Shown here: positions 9,903-22,569 of the stretch, piece by piece
How the letters are laid out: each line of letters begins with the position of its first letter
Position numbering within the stretch: position 1 is the first letter of the stretch
Source of the DNA: Dimargaris cristalligena
Lineage: Eukaryota > Kickxellomycota > Dimargaritomycetes > Dimargaritales > Dimargaritaceae
Direction: 5' to 3'
DNA: 39,975 bases
Assembly (NCBI GenBank): GCA_027576995.1
Contig: JANBQC010000237.1
Span: 1-39,975, forward strand
Position numbers and translations under genes: made by a program
Notes under the pieces: generated by a model
Seen by the model: only the letters and a program-made list of their open reading frames with translations
Database searches by the model: none
What the model was told of the DNA's origin: nothing

Positions 9903-12900
9903 GAGTGAACATCGTTGGGACCAAGCTGGGCGTTGCCAGCCATCAATGGTACTGGGCTGCGGCCAACGCAAGCATGGGTTGCCACCAAAGCAGCAATTGG
10001 GGCATGAGAACCACTCATATCCAGTGTTGTTTACAGGGTAAGTAGCCCTACAGATGTTTCATCAAGCAATACGTGTTAGCCAGACCCGCTTAAATGACAT
10101 GTATCCATTGATGGAAAGCTGCCATTTCCTCTTTCTTGGAACTAAGGAGATTGTACTCGGCTTCGGAATGGTAGGGAATCCTATTTTTACCGGTGGGCTG
10201 ATCACCCACTTTCCCACCTGACATCGTTCACGCCTAAAATAAACCATGACTTGCTAGATTCCCTTCAGCTTTATCACTCTTTTAGTCCGCCTAAAAACCA
10301 TCTGGCTGAAGCGGCTGACCAGTCAATGTATAGGTCAGCCAAAAATATGGTTATCCCACATATCATGATGTATTCATTACCCGATTTTGCTTAAACTACG
10401 TTGTCCCATGGTACTCTTCTATGCCGTTTGGTTAGGGCTGATAGAATCGACAGCGTCGTTTTCATGGGGATTCTCATGACTATTCCTAGCCTACGCGGCC
10501 TACCAGTCCCACTCCCGAATCTCCTAAATGGCAGCCACTCATAGATCCGGAGCCGTATGGGTAAGTTTCAGACCCAACATCCCCTCAAACTCATAAACAT
10601 AGCTTTCCCCTGCTACCCATACGTACATATCGGTAGCTATTGATAGGGTTCCCAGGCCCGAGTGAAGTTGGCCCAGTCAACCGTGCGAGTGCGAGTATGA
10701 GTGAGAAACGTCATGGTAAAAATAGCGACTTCATAAGAGTGACAGGGCCATGTTAGATTAGGGGTTTGCATTGAACTTCCGCGAGTGCTAGGGAAAAACT
10801 GGGCCCAAAATAAACATACTGACCCGTAAATAAATAAATATACGGAGTTCTGGGGAGGTGCATAACCATCGATAACAACTGGATAAGCCATCTCCACCCC
10901 CAGCCACTGGTACTCTGCCTCACAGGACTAATTTTTACAGTCTGTTAACTTTAGCTGGCCAAGAATAAGCCCAGTTGAGGTGCGGTAGAGTGAGGAAATT
11001 GGGTTATATGGGATATATTCAATCAGACTGACCTATTTTCGGTTCTAGTTCACATAGCCTTTCTTAGCCCGACTCCCTTCATATTACATCCTAATTTAGG
11101 TTAAATGGGACAAAAACGGCCGCGTTCCTCCCTTTTCATTTAACAGTCGTCCCCGTTAGCTGACCCCATTACAGCCGTCGTGTGTATATGTGTGTCCATT
11201 TTCCCACATTTGTTCTAAATTTACGTGGGCCTCTTTTTATGCGACTCAATTGGAGATTCCGGTTTAATTTAAATCTCTCACAACGTTTTGGGAAGTGGTT
11301 GCATAACTATTGAATATATTTTGAAGCTGGGGCGGAATGAGTAAGTTCACATTCCCTTGGACATCATTTGGGCCACCCTCGTACACTCTGGTTCCCCAAT
11401 TTAAAAATAAACTTGGCTAATTTATTGCACAACTGCGGCCTTAATTCTGTGACCGCCTCACTGTCGGTCTTCATTGTATGGGCGTGAGTGGTAAAGTCGA
11501 TCGTCAAAAAGTAAAATTGATCACATTTTCCTAAACCTGTACTGGGGATCGTTATTTCCCGACTCTCCATATTCTAACTCAGCTCTGGCAACCTGTATCA
11601 AGAACTTCAGAGCTGAATGTCATTAGCAGGTGGGCCAACGCATATTGGCCGCATTGTCAAATAGTAAACGTCCGCTTCAGTTGAATTGCATATTCATTTT
11701 GAAATATATTTTTTTTCAGTCGGGTCGAACGAGCTAATACTGTGATTACAACTCCCCCTTACATTTTCCTAAACAATAGCACCAAGTCCGCCACCATCCT
11801 CCCAATACGGCTCACGCCAATCATGACTGCCCTTTATCAGCGGTTTCTAGCTAAAAATAACCGTATATTTTTAGGCTTGTAAGGCTGCTGATTTGAACTA
11901 TCTCTATTGTTTTTTTATAGAAAAAAAAAGTGGTGTTAATTTGGAAGAAAAAAATCAGCATCCACTCACCCCTCCACACACCCACGACCGGTACAGCTGT
12001 GGAATGCTAAATAGGTCGTCGGTTTTTCGTACAAGATGGTATTACTTGTTTTACTGGGCCGTTTTCATATGTAGCATCCAGGCCTTAAAGTTGAAACGTC
12101 CATATTGAACCGATGTTCACATAGGCGGAATATGTGAGGCATGGCGTCCCTTTAGATGATCCGATGGAGTAGCATGGGGCTGCGAGTATTCCACCAATTC
12201 AAGAAAGCAGCAATAAAAGTTACATGTGCATGCATAGTTACTCAAATATACCGTGTTCGCCTCACATGTTTGCCAACAAGGCAATACCTGGGACCTGTGG
12301 TGGGAATTCAAGCAGAATAAAGGGTTCATGCAATTGGCTATAGAGCGAGCCAATGCCCCATATACAACGATTGACCCCCATATCAATAAATAGCTTCTCG
12401 ATTTAGGAATTATACAGCCCCATGTTGATTCAAATCAATATGGTATAGAGCAGGCGAGGCACGGCAGTACCGCCGGCATGCTTTGTATTTGCCTGCAATA
12501 GCCTTCATACACAGCTCCTTTAATTAATACGACATGCCTGAAACTACACAAGGTGTATTCTGATATGAATGGAAAAATCGAATATCAGCGGCGTCGTTTG
12601 GCGAACCAACAATGACATAACATTCCTAGCTGAGTCGACCTATTTATCTGTATTGGTGTGGTTGCATGTCCTCCATTGAGGGCACTGGTCCCGATGGTTA
12701 TATAAAGTGGGGCCCAAATCAAAGATGAATGGCGGAGTTGGACTGTTGATGGGCCAACTAATTCTTTCAACTTGGGAAAATGCCCCAATCATTTAATAGA
12801 AATTGGGGTTCCTCTCTCCCTCAAAGGGAAAGACGGAATATGATTGAAAATACCGTCTGCATCTACTGTTAGTAGGAAGGACTTGGTAAAAAATGCAGAC

Positions 12901-14924
12901 AATGGCAACGACCGTCTTCTTAAGAAGCTTCCATGAAATTTTGGGAACATTGGGGGGGGGGACCTCAACAATTTGCATCACAATAATTTACTTATATTGA
13001 TTTATGGGGGGGGCATCCTCCCTTGTGACAAATTTGACATTCCCAACTTGTTCAGATCTGACAATAACCTTATAGTGGAGGCTAAGAGAATCAAAAATAA
13101 ACAAATGTCTCGATATTTAAATTTGAGTTGAAGCTACCACTATCAGTTCCACTTCAGCACAGGCTTACCCGGTAACCACCAATTAATTCCCCTGCGATGG
13201 GAAAAAAATAGATTATATAGAGGCTCGGACAAATGAAAAGTGGGATAATGGTGTCAAATCCACGAGAAACCGGGATTCCCCTATTGACAGTCGAAGATCC
13301 CGACATGATCGATACCAGTCGGAATGTCTATTATAGAACTGCGGCTTTGGTACTAATTAAACATAGCTATATTCTTATCTAATTGCCGAGTATTGCCAAG
13401 GGTGGTGGAGTACTATAATTGCGCCCTATGGCCATTTCTTAGCCCGAAAGGATAGTCCATCTCGAACAGCTGTAGTATGCCAGGGTTTTGTTATAACCAA
13501 CAAAATTCAAGAGATCGGGTACACTTTCCCCACCTCACCTCTTCCAAAAATACCCTACCAACCGATCGCAGCCTCGCTGAAACTAGGGTGCTTTCGATTG
13601 AAAAGGACAGCTAACTCAGCCTTCCGACCCATCGTTTCGACAGCTTATGGACTGTATAATATACCCTAGATTACGATATTTTTGTTGGATCACACCATTA
13701 TTTGCTGAGCTCACTTTGAACTGCCAGTGGGGATTTTGCGATGGATAGCACAGACATATGTAAATAATGAACTTATGACAGTCTCTAATGTGATTCGAAA
13801 TGGATGAAATGTCCTTGGCTCCAACCAGCTGCCGCGAATGGATGACATAATTAATTGGTCGCACTGGGTGGATGGGGGGGGGTCAGGATAGAGGGTAATA
13901 TTCGAGTAAAATTGTTTGGGTTAAACGGGCCATTGGTGCACGGTTGTTTAATAGCAAAGTCTAGATTCGCGTTATTGGCGCCTCACTTTGGCATGTAATG
14001 GGAACGACTGTAATACGGAAACAGTAGGTAGTTTTCTTCTTGGGCCTTTTCGCATCCACCAGCGGGATGGCGAGAATTTCGTTTGATACAGCATTTTATT
14101 GGATAGAAGTAACCCCCCCCCTATTTTCCGATTACATATTTAACAATGGCGTATGTCAGTGGGGTAGAATTCACCCATACATACTGTGCACATGATCCCC
14201 CCGGGTGCCTGTGGTGGCACTAGCACAAGCGTCGGGAAACGGTGGTTGTTGCGCAGTAATCATTATAACCCAGTGAGAGGAGTGGCCGGGTTGTGGATGG
14301 CTCCTCCGTTTACGCCCGTTAGGTCTGTGCGGGGCTAAGTGATCATAGGATGAAGAGGAGAGGTTCTCTTTGGCTACCCTTGGCTCATTACCGAGCTGTG
14401 TGAGTTTGGTAGGTTGTTTGTCAAATGCGCCCTTTCTATTGGCTGCTCAGCGATTGAATATAACTGGCTCGTACTCTTTCGTCTGAGGGGGCTATAGTAA
14501 TAGCCTGCTTTCGCTACTATTCTCATTCAGCTTTCGCTCGGATAACGACGGCCCACGATCTATGTAAATATGCGAGCAATACTTATCGCTCACACGTATT
14601 TAGCCTGATTTCGGTTGAGTGGGCAACGAGCTGTTTTAAGACAGAAAAGTTCAAACCGGTAGGTGGATAGTATAGGCAATTATATATCATCCCATAGGGC
14701 TTGGTCGCGTCGCCTTAGGTTCAGAGCCTGTGTTACCGACCCACATGTATTGTGTCGGTTCGTGACGCGGGGTTTTAAGAAGTCACCCCACAAACAGACG
14801 GAAGTGCACTACTACTACTACTATATACGGCACACTGGTCGGATGGCTCGGCCTAATCTTTTCCCCACACATCATAGTCCCAATTACCACCATCGCCTTC
14901 ACTTTCACCTTCCCGCCCATTTTG

Positions 14925-15383
14925 CCGCCGGTTTCAGGTGTCCCTTCCTCTCCTCTCCTCTCTTCTTTTCCCTTCCTTCTTTCTTTATATGCACGTTCTT
15001 CCTATGCCCCTTTATGCGCATATATTCTCCTAACCGTTGTCTGCAATACTTTTTTCCTCACCTCACCTTACTCCATCCCCATTGCTTTCCTTGTTCCCAT
15101 TCCTACTCAACCCTCGCTTCTTTATCTTTGCGCTTATTTTACCTCGAGCCACAAGCTTCTTCTCCATTGGGTGTGTATTATTCTCTCTATCCTTACATAG
15201 CCACCGTGTCCCCGAACCAGTCTCGTTTCTTCACTACCTATCCTCCTCCCTAACGCCATTTCCGGACTACTTTTTAGTCGATAGCTGGTCAACCCGCCCC
15301 CGGTTATCGTCTCCAAGCGCTGTCGCCGCTTACCTTTATTACGCCCGCTATCGTTCACCTCGGCCCTGGCTGACTCTCCCACC
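14925..15383 (+). promoter_or_regulatory. Pyrimidine-rich promoter/leader of the bHLH gene
   Basis: About 450 bp dominated by CT runs (for example CCTCTCCTCTCCTCTCTTC near 14950) immediately precede the bHLH ATG. Similar CT-rich leaders precede the S28, macrodomain and POLD4 genes on the same strand. No clear TATA box is seen. The transcription start cannot be placed. Confidence 0.45.
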
Positions 15384-17344
15384 ATGTCTGAGTATTCAGG
15401 CGACGAGTATAACTTAGCTGACAGGGACCTGAACGGCCCACCACGGTAAGCTACCTGTACTTCCTCTAACCATAGCCCCCTCCTCACCCTTTGAAGGTTT
15501 CCACCTGGCGTACTATTCTAATTTCCCACCGGCATATAGTGTGAGGGTGGGAATGCTGTTTCTCGCATACACTCCACCTTCTCGTTGACTTTGCTAACCC
15601 TTGTGCAATCTTCTCAATGGGTGACTGGTCCTCTGCTTACACTTCTCCAGGAAAAAACGCCAAAACCACAACGAACTTGAACGTCGGGTAAGTTTCCAGC
15701 CGCCGATTATATTGTCCCGGTCCCGTCTAACTATAATCGGACCCTGACCCCTGGACTATTCCTCCCTAAGCTAACCCTGCCTACTTCCTTTTCCCTGCAC
15801 CCCCCTTTTCGTTTCCCAGCGCCGCCACCACCAGCGCGACATACTCTTTCAGTTGCGCGATGCCATCCCGTCACTGCAAACTGTTAAACCGTCATCAGTG
15901 CTAATTATGCAAAAGGCCAAGGAATATATTGATACCCTGCATCACATCCTTCGATCACTGGAGGTCGAAAACACCACTCTGCGCCAGCACCTGGCCGTCA
16001 CCACCAAACAGCCTATTCCTCCGCGCCCACCCGTTCTTAACGAAATCGCCAACGGCTTTCCCATTCAAATCGAACGAATGCCCGTTCTGGATCCCATGGT
16101 AGGAGGAGGAGGTCCCCACCAGGCCACCCCCATTGCCCCCCGGCCGCCGCCATCGGCTATTTTTCCGCCGAGCCCCGGGTATTATCCCCCCCTAACCCCT
16201 GCCGGCGGCGTTCCCCCTGGCGCCAAAGGGGGAATTGGGGGAGGTGCCGCCCCCGTAACCCTTTATCCAATGGCTCCCCACTCACCCGGAGTCGCCCCTG
16301 GCGTCGGGCCCGGAGGGGTCTATGCTCTTTCCCCCCTGTCCCCCCAGCCGTATGACCAGAGCCAACCTCTAGCTGTTTCCAATGTAGAAAGTATGTCGCT
16401 CTCACCTCCCGTGGCTCCACCTACCCTATCCCCTGTACCGGTGGAAGGCCCCTGTGATCTGGAGCAAGTTCAGTCAGCCGTTGAATTAATGCCGCCGCCC
16501 CCCTCGCCTTCACGGCCGGAATTTGCCCAGCCCCCACTCACCATTTCGTCTTCCACCGAAGTAACCCAGCTGCAGGAACAAAACCTGGCCCTCCAACAAA
16601 AAATCCAAGAGCTCGAGAACAAACTGACCGACAAGCCTACCACGGCCTCGGATTGGCGGGATCAATTACCCCCGAATCCATCGCTGCAGGATGTCGCATT
16701 GCTTTTCCGGAAGCGTAAATCCGTCGTGTAAGTTGGCCGATAGTTTACCTTGTTTCTATACTCTCTACACCGGCTTGTTGGGCCCATTAATCTACTGTTA
16801 CTCATATCGGCACATAGATGGTCCTTTATGCCCACCAAATCAAATCAAATCAAATCCATCTTACCATTATTCCTGTATGATCTATTCCTTCGCATCATTC
16901 TACAGGGATCACGAATATGGCGCCTTGCAGCGGGGTTTGGCCGACCGCCGGAACTCTCAACACGGGACTTGGGAGTCCATGAAGCGCCAGAGTCAAGCCG
17001 TCCAAGAGCAAATAAGGGTAAGTGCATAATTATTGAGAGGCGACTACTGCGAAGGTTACGTCGGATATGTCCAAAGGCAACCTAAGCATTTGTCTTGGCG
17101 ATAATATCCCTGCCACAGTGCCACCAACTAGTGATTATCCGCATCCTAATACCCCGATACTCGTATTTCACGTCTACTCTTGTTTCGCCAACTTAACTAG
17201 GAGGAAACAAACGGCCGATATAATTTCGATAAAAAGCCCAGCTTGCCTACATCCCGTCTGATCGAAATGTCCGACCCTGTTATATCGGAGTCTGACCAAC
17301 AGTATGTCAGCATGAATTACCCCCCCTCCGGCTACGATCTGTGA
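15384..17344 (+). CDS. Max-like bHLH-leucine-zipper transcription factor
   Basis: Five exons, 15384-15445, 15651-15687, 15820-16727, 16906-17017 and 17201-17344, give 420 residues. All junction phases agree and introns are 132-205 bp. The basic region (about R21-R35) carries H27, E31 and R35, the H-E-R triad of class B bHLH proteins that read the CACGTG E-box. Helix 1 (about Q38-I49), the loop, and helix 2 with KAKEYI (65-70) follow the Max/Myc/USF pattern. Leucines 73, 80 and 87 make a short zipper. A long Pro/Gly-rich disordered region follows. A second Gln/Glu/Leu coiled coil (about residues 278-305) lies before the C-terminal exons. It should act in the nucleus as a dimer. Exon 2 is only 37 nt and encodes most of the DNA-contacting basic region. 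The ORF of exon 3 would stop at once if intron 3 (GTAAGT) were retained. Confidence 0.92.
16834..16855 (+). repeat. (CAAAT)4 short tandem repeat in bHLH intron 3
   Basis: Four perfect CAAAT units plus two bases lie in the third intron of the bHLH gene. This looks like an ordinary microsatellite. Confidence 0.8.
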
Positions 17345-19806
17345 TCATAGTTGGACTAGTATCTCTTTTTTACTTGCTTACCTTTGGATCATATCGTCAA
17401 TTTCAATCGCTGTATTAGGACTGTTTATTTTATTTTTTGCCTCAGGCCGCCTTTCATAATCAGCATTCTTGTATATTTTTGTGAATCCAGTTTTGCTATC
17501 GTTTGTCGAGAGAGCTACAAATGGCCAACTTTTCACAGTTGAACTTACCTCCACTCCATAACTTGTTCTTTACTATACTACAATGTGGAGTATTTGCATA
17601 CTATCCCCCTTTTTTTTCATATTGAATGCCAACGATTGAATGAGCTGTTGGTTTGTTTATGCATGCTACCCCAACCCCATCCAGCTCCACTATTACCCCT
17701 AATTCGCCTCCAGACCTATATTAAATGTAATTTATCTTGCGTGAAACATGACAATTGGGTTATATTTGGTGGCCGACCCAAAGGCTAGTTAGTATATTGC
17801 TTGGCTAACATGTAAGAGAGCAATGGGGAAGGCGGGTCAATCTTGACCGAAACTCTCGAGGCGATTATCTGATTGGCATATGAAGAGCAGTATATGATTG
17901 GACATTTAAAATATTATCATCTATTCGATTACCTGGAGCGGGTTGAACATGTATCATTAATTGAATCGGCAAACATAGAAAATAGGGCAGTCAATATCAC
18001 ATAGTCACTTTATCCCATTAAATCCGTGATACGCCGGCGAAGATCAGTCGTAATGGACGCTTAAATCGATTATTTAAGATGATTTGGAAAACAACATGAA
18101 TAAAACCCCACACAACTATATAGGGTTTTGGACGAGATGTAAATAATATAATATATAGGCATTAATGTTAGCTGGCAAATCGGTAGCATCCAAAAGATTA
18201 GTTGATTTTACATTGACGGTGAGTGGATCCCCCGGGCCCATTATTTATGGCTGTGATGGACTAACCTTTGGCCTATTTACGTAAAGTGTAGTAGATCGAG
18301 TGATGCGCCAGCCGTACCAACTGCATCATTCAGGCTTTGGTCGTCTCTAGTAACGAAATGGCTTCGTGAACAGCACGGCCATCAGCCACCGCGCTGGGCG
18401 ACCAAGAATAATGAGTACCCGCAGAGTAATGGGTATACATACATCAATCAGACGTGGTGGCTCAAAGCGATAAATAAGTGTGGATTCTTATTGTTCCCCT
18501 CCCCTTGGCCGGTCTAACTAGCTTATAAAAATCCTTTCGTTATTATTAGCGATAGTAAAAATGTGCGTGTGTGAAACCCCTATTGTAGCCGGGCCTATTT
18601 AAACCTTAAAATAATAACCCATCCAAACAATATTAGGATTGGAAAAGGTGAAGACTGCCCCACCAAAGGTGGGTTCTTTACCCCTCCTACCCAGACTATG
18701 GTACTTTGATGGTCTGGGCCCGTCTTCCAACATTCCTTATTTTATTAGGACGACTTCTTATTTATAGAAGGTTAGCGGGGCGTATCCCCCCAACCGATGT
18801 ATCCCAGGGCCGCCATCATTAGCGGCCTTACTTATTTCGTCTATTATTCTTGTTAGGCATATTCATTATTTATAAACTACCCGTTGGATATTACAATGCT
18901 ATGGCGACACCTGGCCTCACCCATTAACCAGGTGCGGGGGCCTTGAGTACCAGTAGGCCGCTATGTTTATGCTCTTTTCTATTAACCAATTTTTCCTTAA
19001 ATACTCAAAGGGGATTCTCTCAACAAAGTCAGACAGTTTTACCCCATCCTTTACTATTAGTTTTTCCTCGATACCCGGTACTATTTTATCCACGTCGCCA
19101 CTTGACCCAAGTCCATTCATTGTGCTCTGCCTGAAGTCCAGATAATAATACCTAGCTTTGCCGTCATTTAAGATTGTCAACTCTTTGCAGGCGATGCTAA
19201 ATTAAAGATAGTTAGTAGTAGATGGGTATTAATTTACTAGGCATAGGGGTAGTAGCTTCTTTCCAGCCGTGACCACTAATAATATGATAAATACACTAAT
19301 GTAACGCGCTTATTCAATGTAATAAGTGTATAATTATCGGATAATTTCTCTACCAGCTGAGTGGTTAACGGGTACCCTAGACGGCCTATATGTCAAATCT
19401 ATATAAACGCATATTAAAAATTATTACCAATTACGAGTCAAGCCAGGTGATTCAGGCCACTCATTCTGTAGGAGGGGGGGAGAGGGTTAAGATGATTTAT
19501 TTAATATTTTTTTTGGTGCTTTGCTATTTTCTCTCGCCCAATGAGCTATATATACGCTGTTTAGTGTAGCATTTACCTGGATATAAATAGCAGGCCGGTT
19601 CCACGATGACATTATGGGGGGTATGCAGTTGGAGCCTGCTTTTTACGGATTTCTAGAATACTCCATAGCCACTTCAAAAGAGGGGAGTGGGACCCGCCGA
19701 GCCGATATTCCATACGCATGGGGTCCGGCCGCGCGCTACTGGTGAGTATTGGTGGGAAAAAGGGCTTGGCGTCTCCTTTCGGTTTATTTTTGGAGCACGG
19801 AGGGTC
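17345..19806. other. No gene recognised (2.5 kb)
   Basis: AT-rich DNA. The only frame worth noting is minus-strand 18917-19180 (about 87 codons). It can be extended a few codons upstream to an ATTTAG acceptor-like site near 19204 and would read as a small charged, folded-looking C-terminal exon (motifs DFVERIPFEYL and SINIAAYWYS). No partner exon or start was found upstream, so I do not call it. A tRNA D-arm-like string near 19350-19367 on the minus strand has no matching T-arm. Confidence 0.45.
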
Positions 19807-20091
19807 TTAATCGTCCGAATCGTCCAAATAGAACTCATCGACGTCATCGTCGTTTTCGGTGTAGTACGGATCGAGCATTGGGCTAGCTGTTGGATTGTAG
19901 AAGCTGGTGGTGGTGGGGAAGGGATTGGAAGTGGGAGTTGGAGTGAGTGCGATAATGGTGCGGGCTGGGTCGGTTGGAATACAGTTACGAAAGTAAAGGG
20001 TCCGAATATATACTAGAACGTTAAAGACAGTCTGAATATGAAGGCGGAAAGAGTTAGGAATATCGAAAGGGAGTTGGATTGATATGGACAT
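19807..20091 (-). CDS. Small orphan protein with acidic C-terminus
   Basis: Single frame of 94 residues. The N-terminal half (1-45) is hydrophobic/amphipathic and could form helices (SFRLHIQTVFNVLVYIRTLYF region). The middle is Thr/Pro-rich. The tail (about 78-94) is strongly acidic, with DDDVDEF and a final DDSDD. There is no signal peptide and no domain I can name. A TATA-like GTATTTAAAG at 20117-20126 lies only about 26 bp before the ATG, which supports a promoter here but would leave almost no 5' leader. The length alone is within chance expectation, so the call rests on the TATA box and the biased acidic tail. It could also be the last exon of a longer gene. Confidence 0.38.
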   Translation of the reverse strand: MSISIQLPFDIPNSFRLHIQTVFNVLVYIRTLYFRNCIPTDPARTIIALTPTPTSNPFPTTTSFYNPTASPMLDPYYTENDDDVDEFYLDDSDD

Positions 20092-20116
20092 GAACCCAAG
20101 GGCTGGAATTCATTGG

Positions 20117-20126
20117 CTTTAAATAC
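20117..20126 (-). promoter_or_regulatory. TATA-like box upstream of the acidic-tailed orphan
   Basis: On the minus strand this reads GTATTTAAAG, about 26 bp before the ATG at 20091. It matches the core of the element upstream of the chitin-binding gene. Confidence 0.4.
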
Positions 20127-20668
20127 CCCTGCGTAGAAGCTGGGCTACGTTAATCGACGCTCTAGACCATTGACAAAGTACTATTGTGCTGATTATATTC
20201 ACCAATGGTAAGGGGGACAAGTAAATACCAGATTATACATAGGAATAGGGCACACCTACACATGCTCATCTCACTCCCACCTGGTCGAGATTACGATCCC
20301 GTCAGTACCAGATTCCAACGGGTCGCCTACATTATTAGGGTGGTCTAATTGGTTTCTAACCCATTCTCTCACTGATGGCCCCGCGAGTAATGTCGGGTTT
20401 ATATTATTGGAAGGCCGGCAGGATACTCCCAGGGTTTACACAATAGGGAGGGGGGGTTCCAGGCCATGGAAGGTGGTGGTGAAAGATAGTGCATTATTTT
20501 GCTTCAGAAGGATTGGCCAAGTCTTTATTGAGTCAAAATACTACTATAGTGAAGAATGCAGGTTGATCCCAATGTTATTCCTAAAAACCAAAAGCCCTTC
20601 AACTATGATGTAGAATAAGTGACATGATAATTGCACCACAAAAAGGAAAATGATTAGAATTTAGTTAT

Positions 20669-20690
20669 TTAGTTAGTTAGTTAGTTAGTT
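20669..20690 (+). repeat. (TTAG)5 microsatellite
   Basis: Five and a half perfect TTAG units. They do not form the TTAGGG telomere motif and are not near an end, so this is read as a simple microsatellite. Confidence 0.85.
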
Positions 20691-21659
20691 TCTTTAATTG
20701 TTGTTTTATTTAAAAAAACGAAACGGCCCATCCTCATCGCCTAATCCTTGTGCTCGGGTGGGGTATTGTTGAAGATTTCTCATCCATAAGATCCCCGTCG
20801 GCATGTGATCCAAGGATCTGCTAAAATTATCAAGGTGCGTTCCTTCATGAATGTCTGCTTTATTTTTCTAGGACCGCACAATTGTTAACTAACTGCACTA
20901 TTATCTAGTACTTCAACTGTCGTGTGGTGGTGGTTGTGAGAATCTATTATCTTTTATTAATGCTGTATACAATGGTGTCTAGGGCACAGGTTTGGATACA
21001 AATGGATAAATTAATAACTGCGGTCGGTTGCTAAATGCACGGCATATTTATATCACAGAAATATTATGTTTGACGTGGGAGATTAACCGGATGGCATACT
21101 TGTCCTATTTTCACTCGAATGTAATGGTTTTCGCGACTAAAGATAGTGCTTCTTGGTTATTGCGGCCTTTCACTAAATGAATGGGAGGGGGGGTCCCTAA
21201 TAGCAGCATACCTCGCAACCTTGACTAGAAAGTGAATACCAGTTCTCTGGATGTAGTGTCCCGCGTGATTATAGTTATTAGTGGATTCATCAGGATGGAA
21301 ATGTTGAAACATCGATGTGACTCCAGGTTGTAGCTTAGGATTAATGTGCTCAAAAGCTGCACGGGCCTCTTCAAGGCTAGGGCAATTTTGAAGGGGGGGT
21401 ACGGTTTCAGAGACCTTGCTGTCACTATACACTTCCATTAGCTACCTTTAGATTGTAATTAGTGCAATAATATTAGGAATGGTGCTGTAAAACAGTTAAC
21501 CTGCCTCGCTGTTAGGGCTTGCGCGACCACTATGGGACATCCGGTGTCTACCCCTACCATCGCCAAATAACAAACTCGTCAAAAAAACCATTGCATCACC
21601 TACAGCCCTTATTACGACTACAAGGGTGTTCTTGGTAATTGGCATTATTTCGCTGGGCC

Positions 21660-21682
21660 TTTTTTTTTTGGGGGGGGGGGGG
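21660..21682 (+). repeat. T10-G13 homopolymer junction
   Basis: Ten T are followed directly by thirteen G, the longest G run in the window. It is prone to slippage and to sequencing-length error. Confidence 0.85.
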
Positions 21683-22569
21683 TTATTCGCCGTCATCATT
21701 CTATCAGTAGCTTCTCGTTCCGGATGGACAGCTAGACCACCGGTCCATCCCCTTTCTAAAATAATTTTATTTTTTGTACTTGGCCGTATGAGCCATTCCT
21801 ATGCGTCTAGGTTATTTACCTCCGGGTGATTAATGCCTCCTTAGTCTAGGCCTGTGAACAGTTTCCAGGCCGGGGTCGCCCCATACCTGGTTTAATCAAT
21901 GGGGGCACAGGATTGGCATTATTGAAGGGATACCCTCTTGTCTTTGGAGTCCCCGCCTTCCTCATTCACCTACTCTATATACCTCCTATTTAACCCCATT
22001 CACCATTCACTACTAGCATACCAATCGTCCAGTGGAGTGTCCTATAGTAAAGCCCCAGGTACGTCCCCAGTCCAACCCTACTAGTGTGTTCAGCTCTATA
22101 AAGCAAAGGGCGCGTGTCTACCACATATCTCTAATTTGGCTGGCCACCTATGCAACCCCCTTCTCCTTCATCAATGCAATCTATACCTTAGCGAATACCC
22201 TCATTATGTCTACTATTTCTATTAAAATAGTATATTTCACAATTTCGCCCAAAAAGTCCTCGAGTAGTTTATCCCTGGGCGTAGGCTACATTGCCATTTG
22301 CTAGAGGTCTAACCTACGGCTTCACCCCATTTTAGTATTACATACACCTGTCTTATTCCTCCTGCCCTCCTTTTTACACCGGATTCGAAGTATACCATAA
22401 CTGGTCACTTTAAACCGAACATTGGTGGCTGACTGTTTATTTGTAGTAAGGGTACCTACTGATAGGCAATCGAGTAAATTCAAACACCGCATTGAGCAGG
22501 GATATATATATAATTATATATATATAAATCTATCTCTCTCTTTCTCTTTAGATCCCCAGGTATTCTAAA

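Larger units (their letters stand above)
9682..15383. other. Long gene-poor interval (5.7 kb)
   Basis: No ORF here has a recognisable domain. Minus-strand frames at 10637-10897, 11364-11570, 12117-12386 and 13616-13864 are of chance length. The first can be extended upstream to an ATTAG acceptor-like site near 10922, so it could be an exon. G or C runs occur at 9779-9786 (8), 12952-12961 (10), 13006-13013 (8), 13874-13882 (9) and 14113-14121 (9). From about 14840 the plus strand becomes strongly pyrimidine-rich and leads into the bHLH gene. Confidence 0.5.
20092..22569. other. No gene recognised; homopolymers and a microsatellite
   Basis: Minus-strand frames 21157-21438 (93 codons, ATG start, no motif) and 21496-21699 (67 codons), and plus-strand 22032-22304 (90 codons, one or two possible membrane helices, preceded by a CT-rich stretch), are all within chance length and have no splice support. 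Notable sequence features are the T10-G13 junction at 21660-21682, four separate runs of 7 G (for example near 20449, 21187 and 21391), the TTAG repeat at 20669-20690 and AT/CT microsatellites at about 22503-22550. Confidence 0.45.

Noticed and set aside
14663..15253. 196-codon plus-strand ORF
   Set aside because: Its length comes from the pyrimidine-rich leader of the bHLH gene, which has few stop codons. The translation is a low-complexity Ser/Leu/Pro/Phe/Tyr string and it ends just before the real start.
19346..19370. tRNA D-arm-like CTCAGCTGGTAGAG on the minus strand
   Set aside because: The rest of a tRNA (anticodon arm, T-arm, acceptor pairing) cannot be found on either side.
19807..20091. 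HORMA/Rev7-like resemblance of the first 45 residues of the acidic-tailed orphan
   Set aside because: Only a single hydrophobic helix pattern matches. No other HORMA feature is present in 94 residues.
20669..20690. TTAG repeat as a telomere or integration mark
   Set aside because: Units are TTAG, not TTAGGG, few in number and far from an end, with no associated element.
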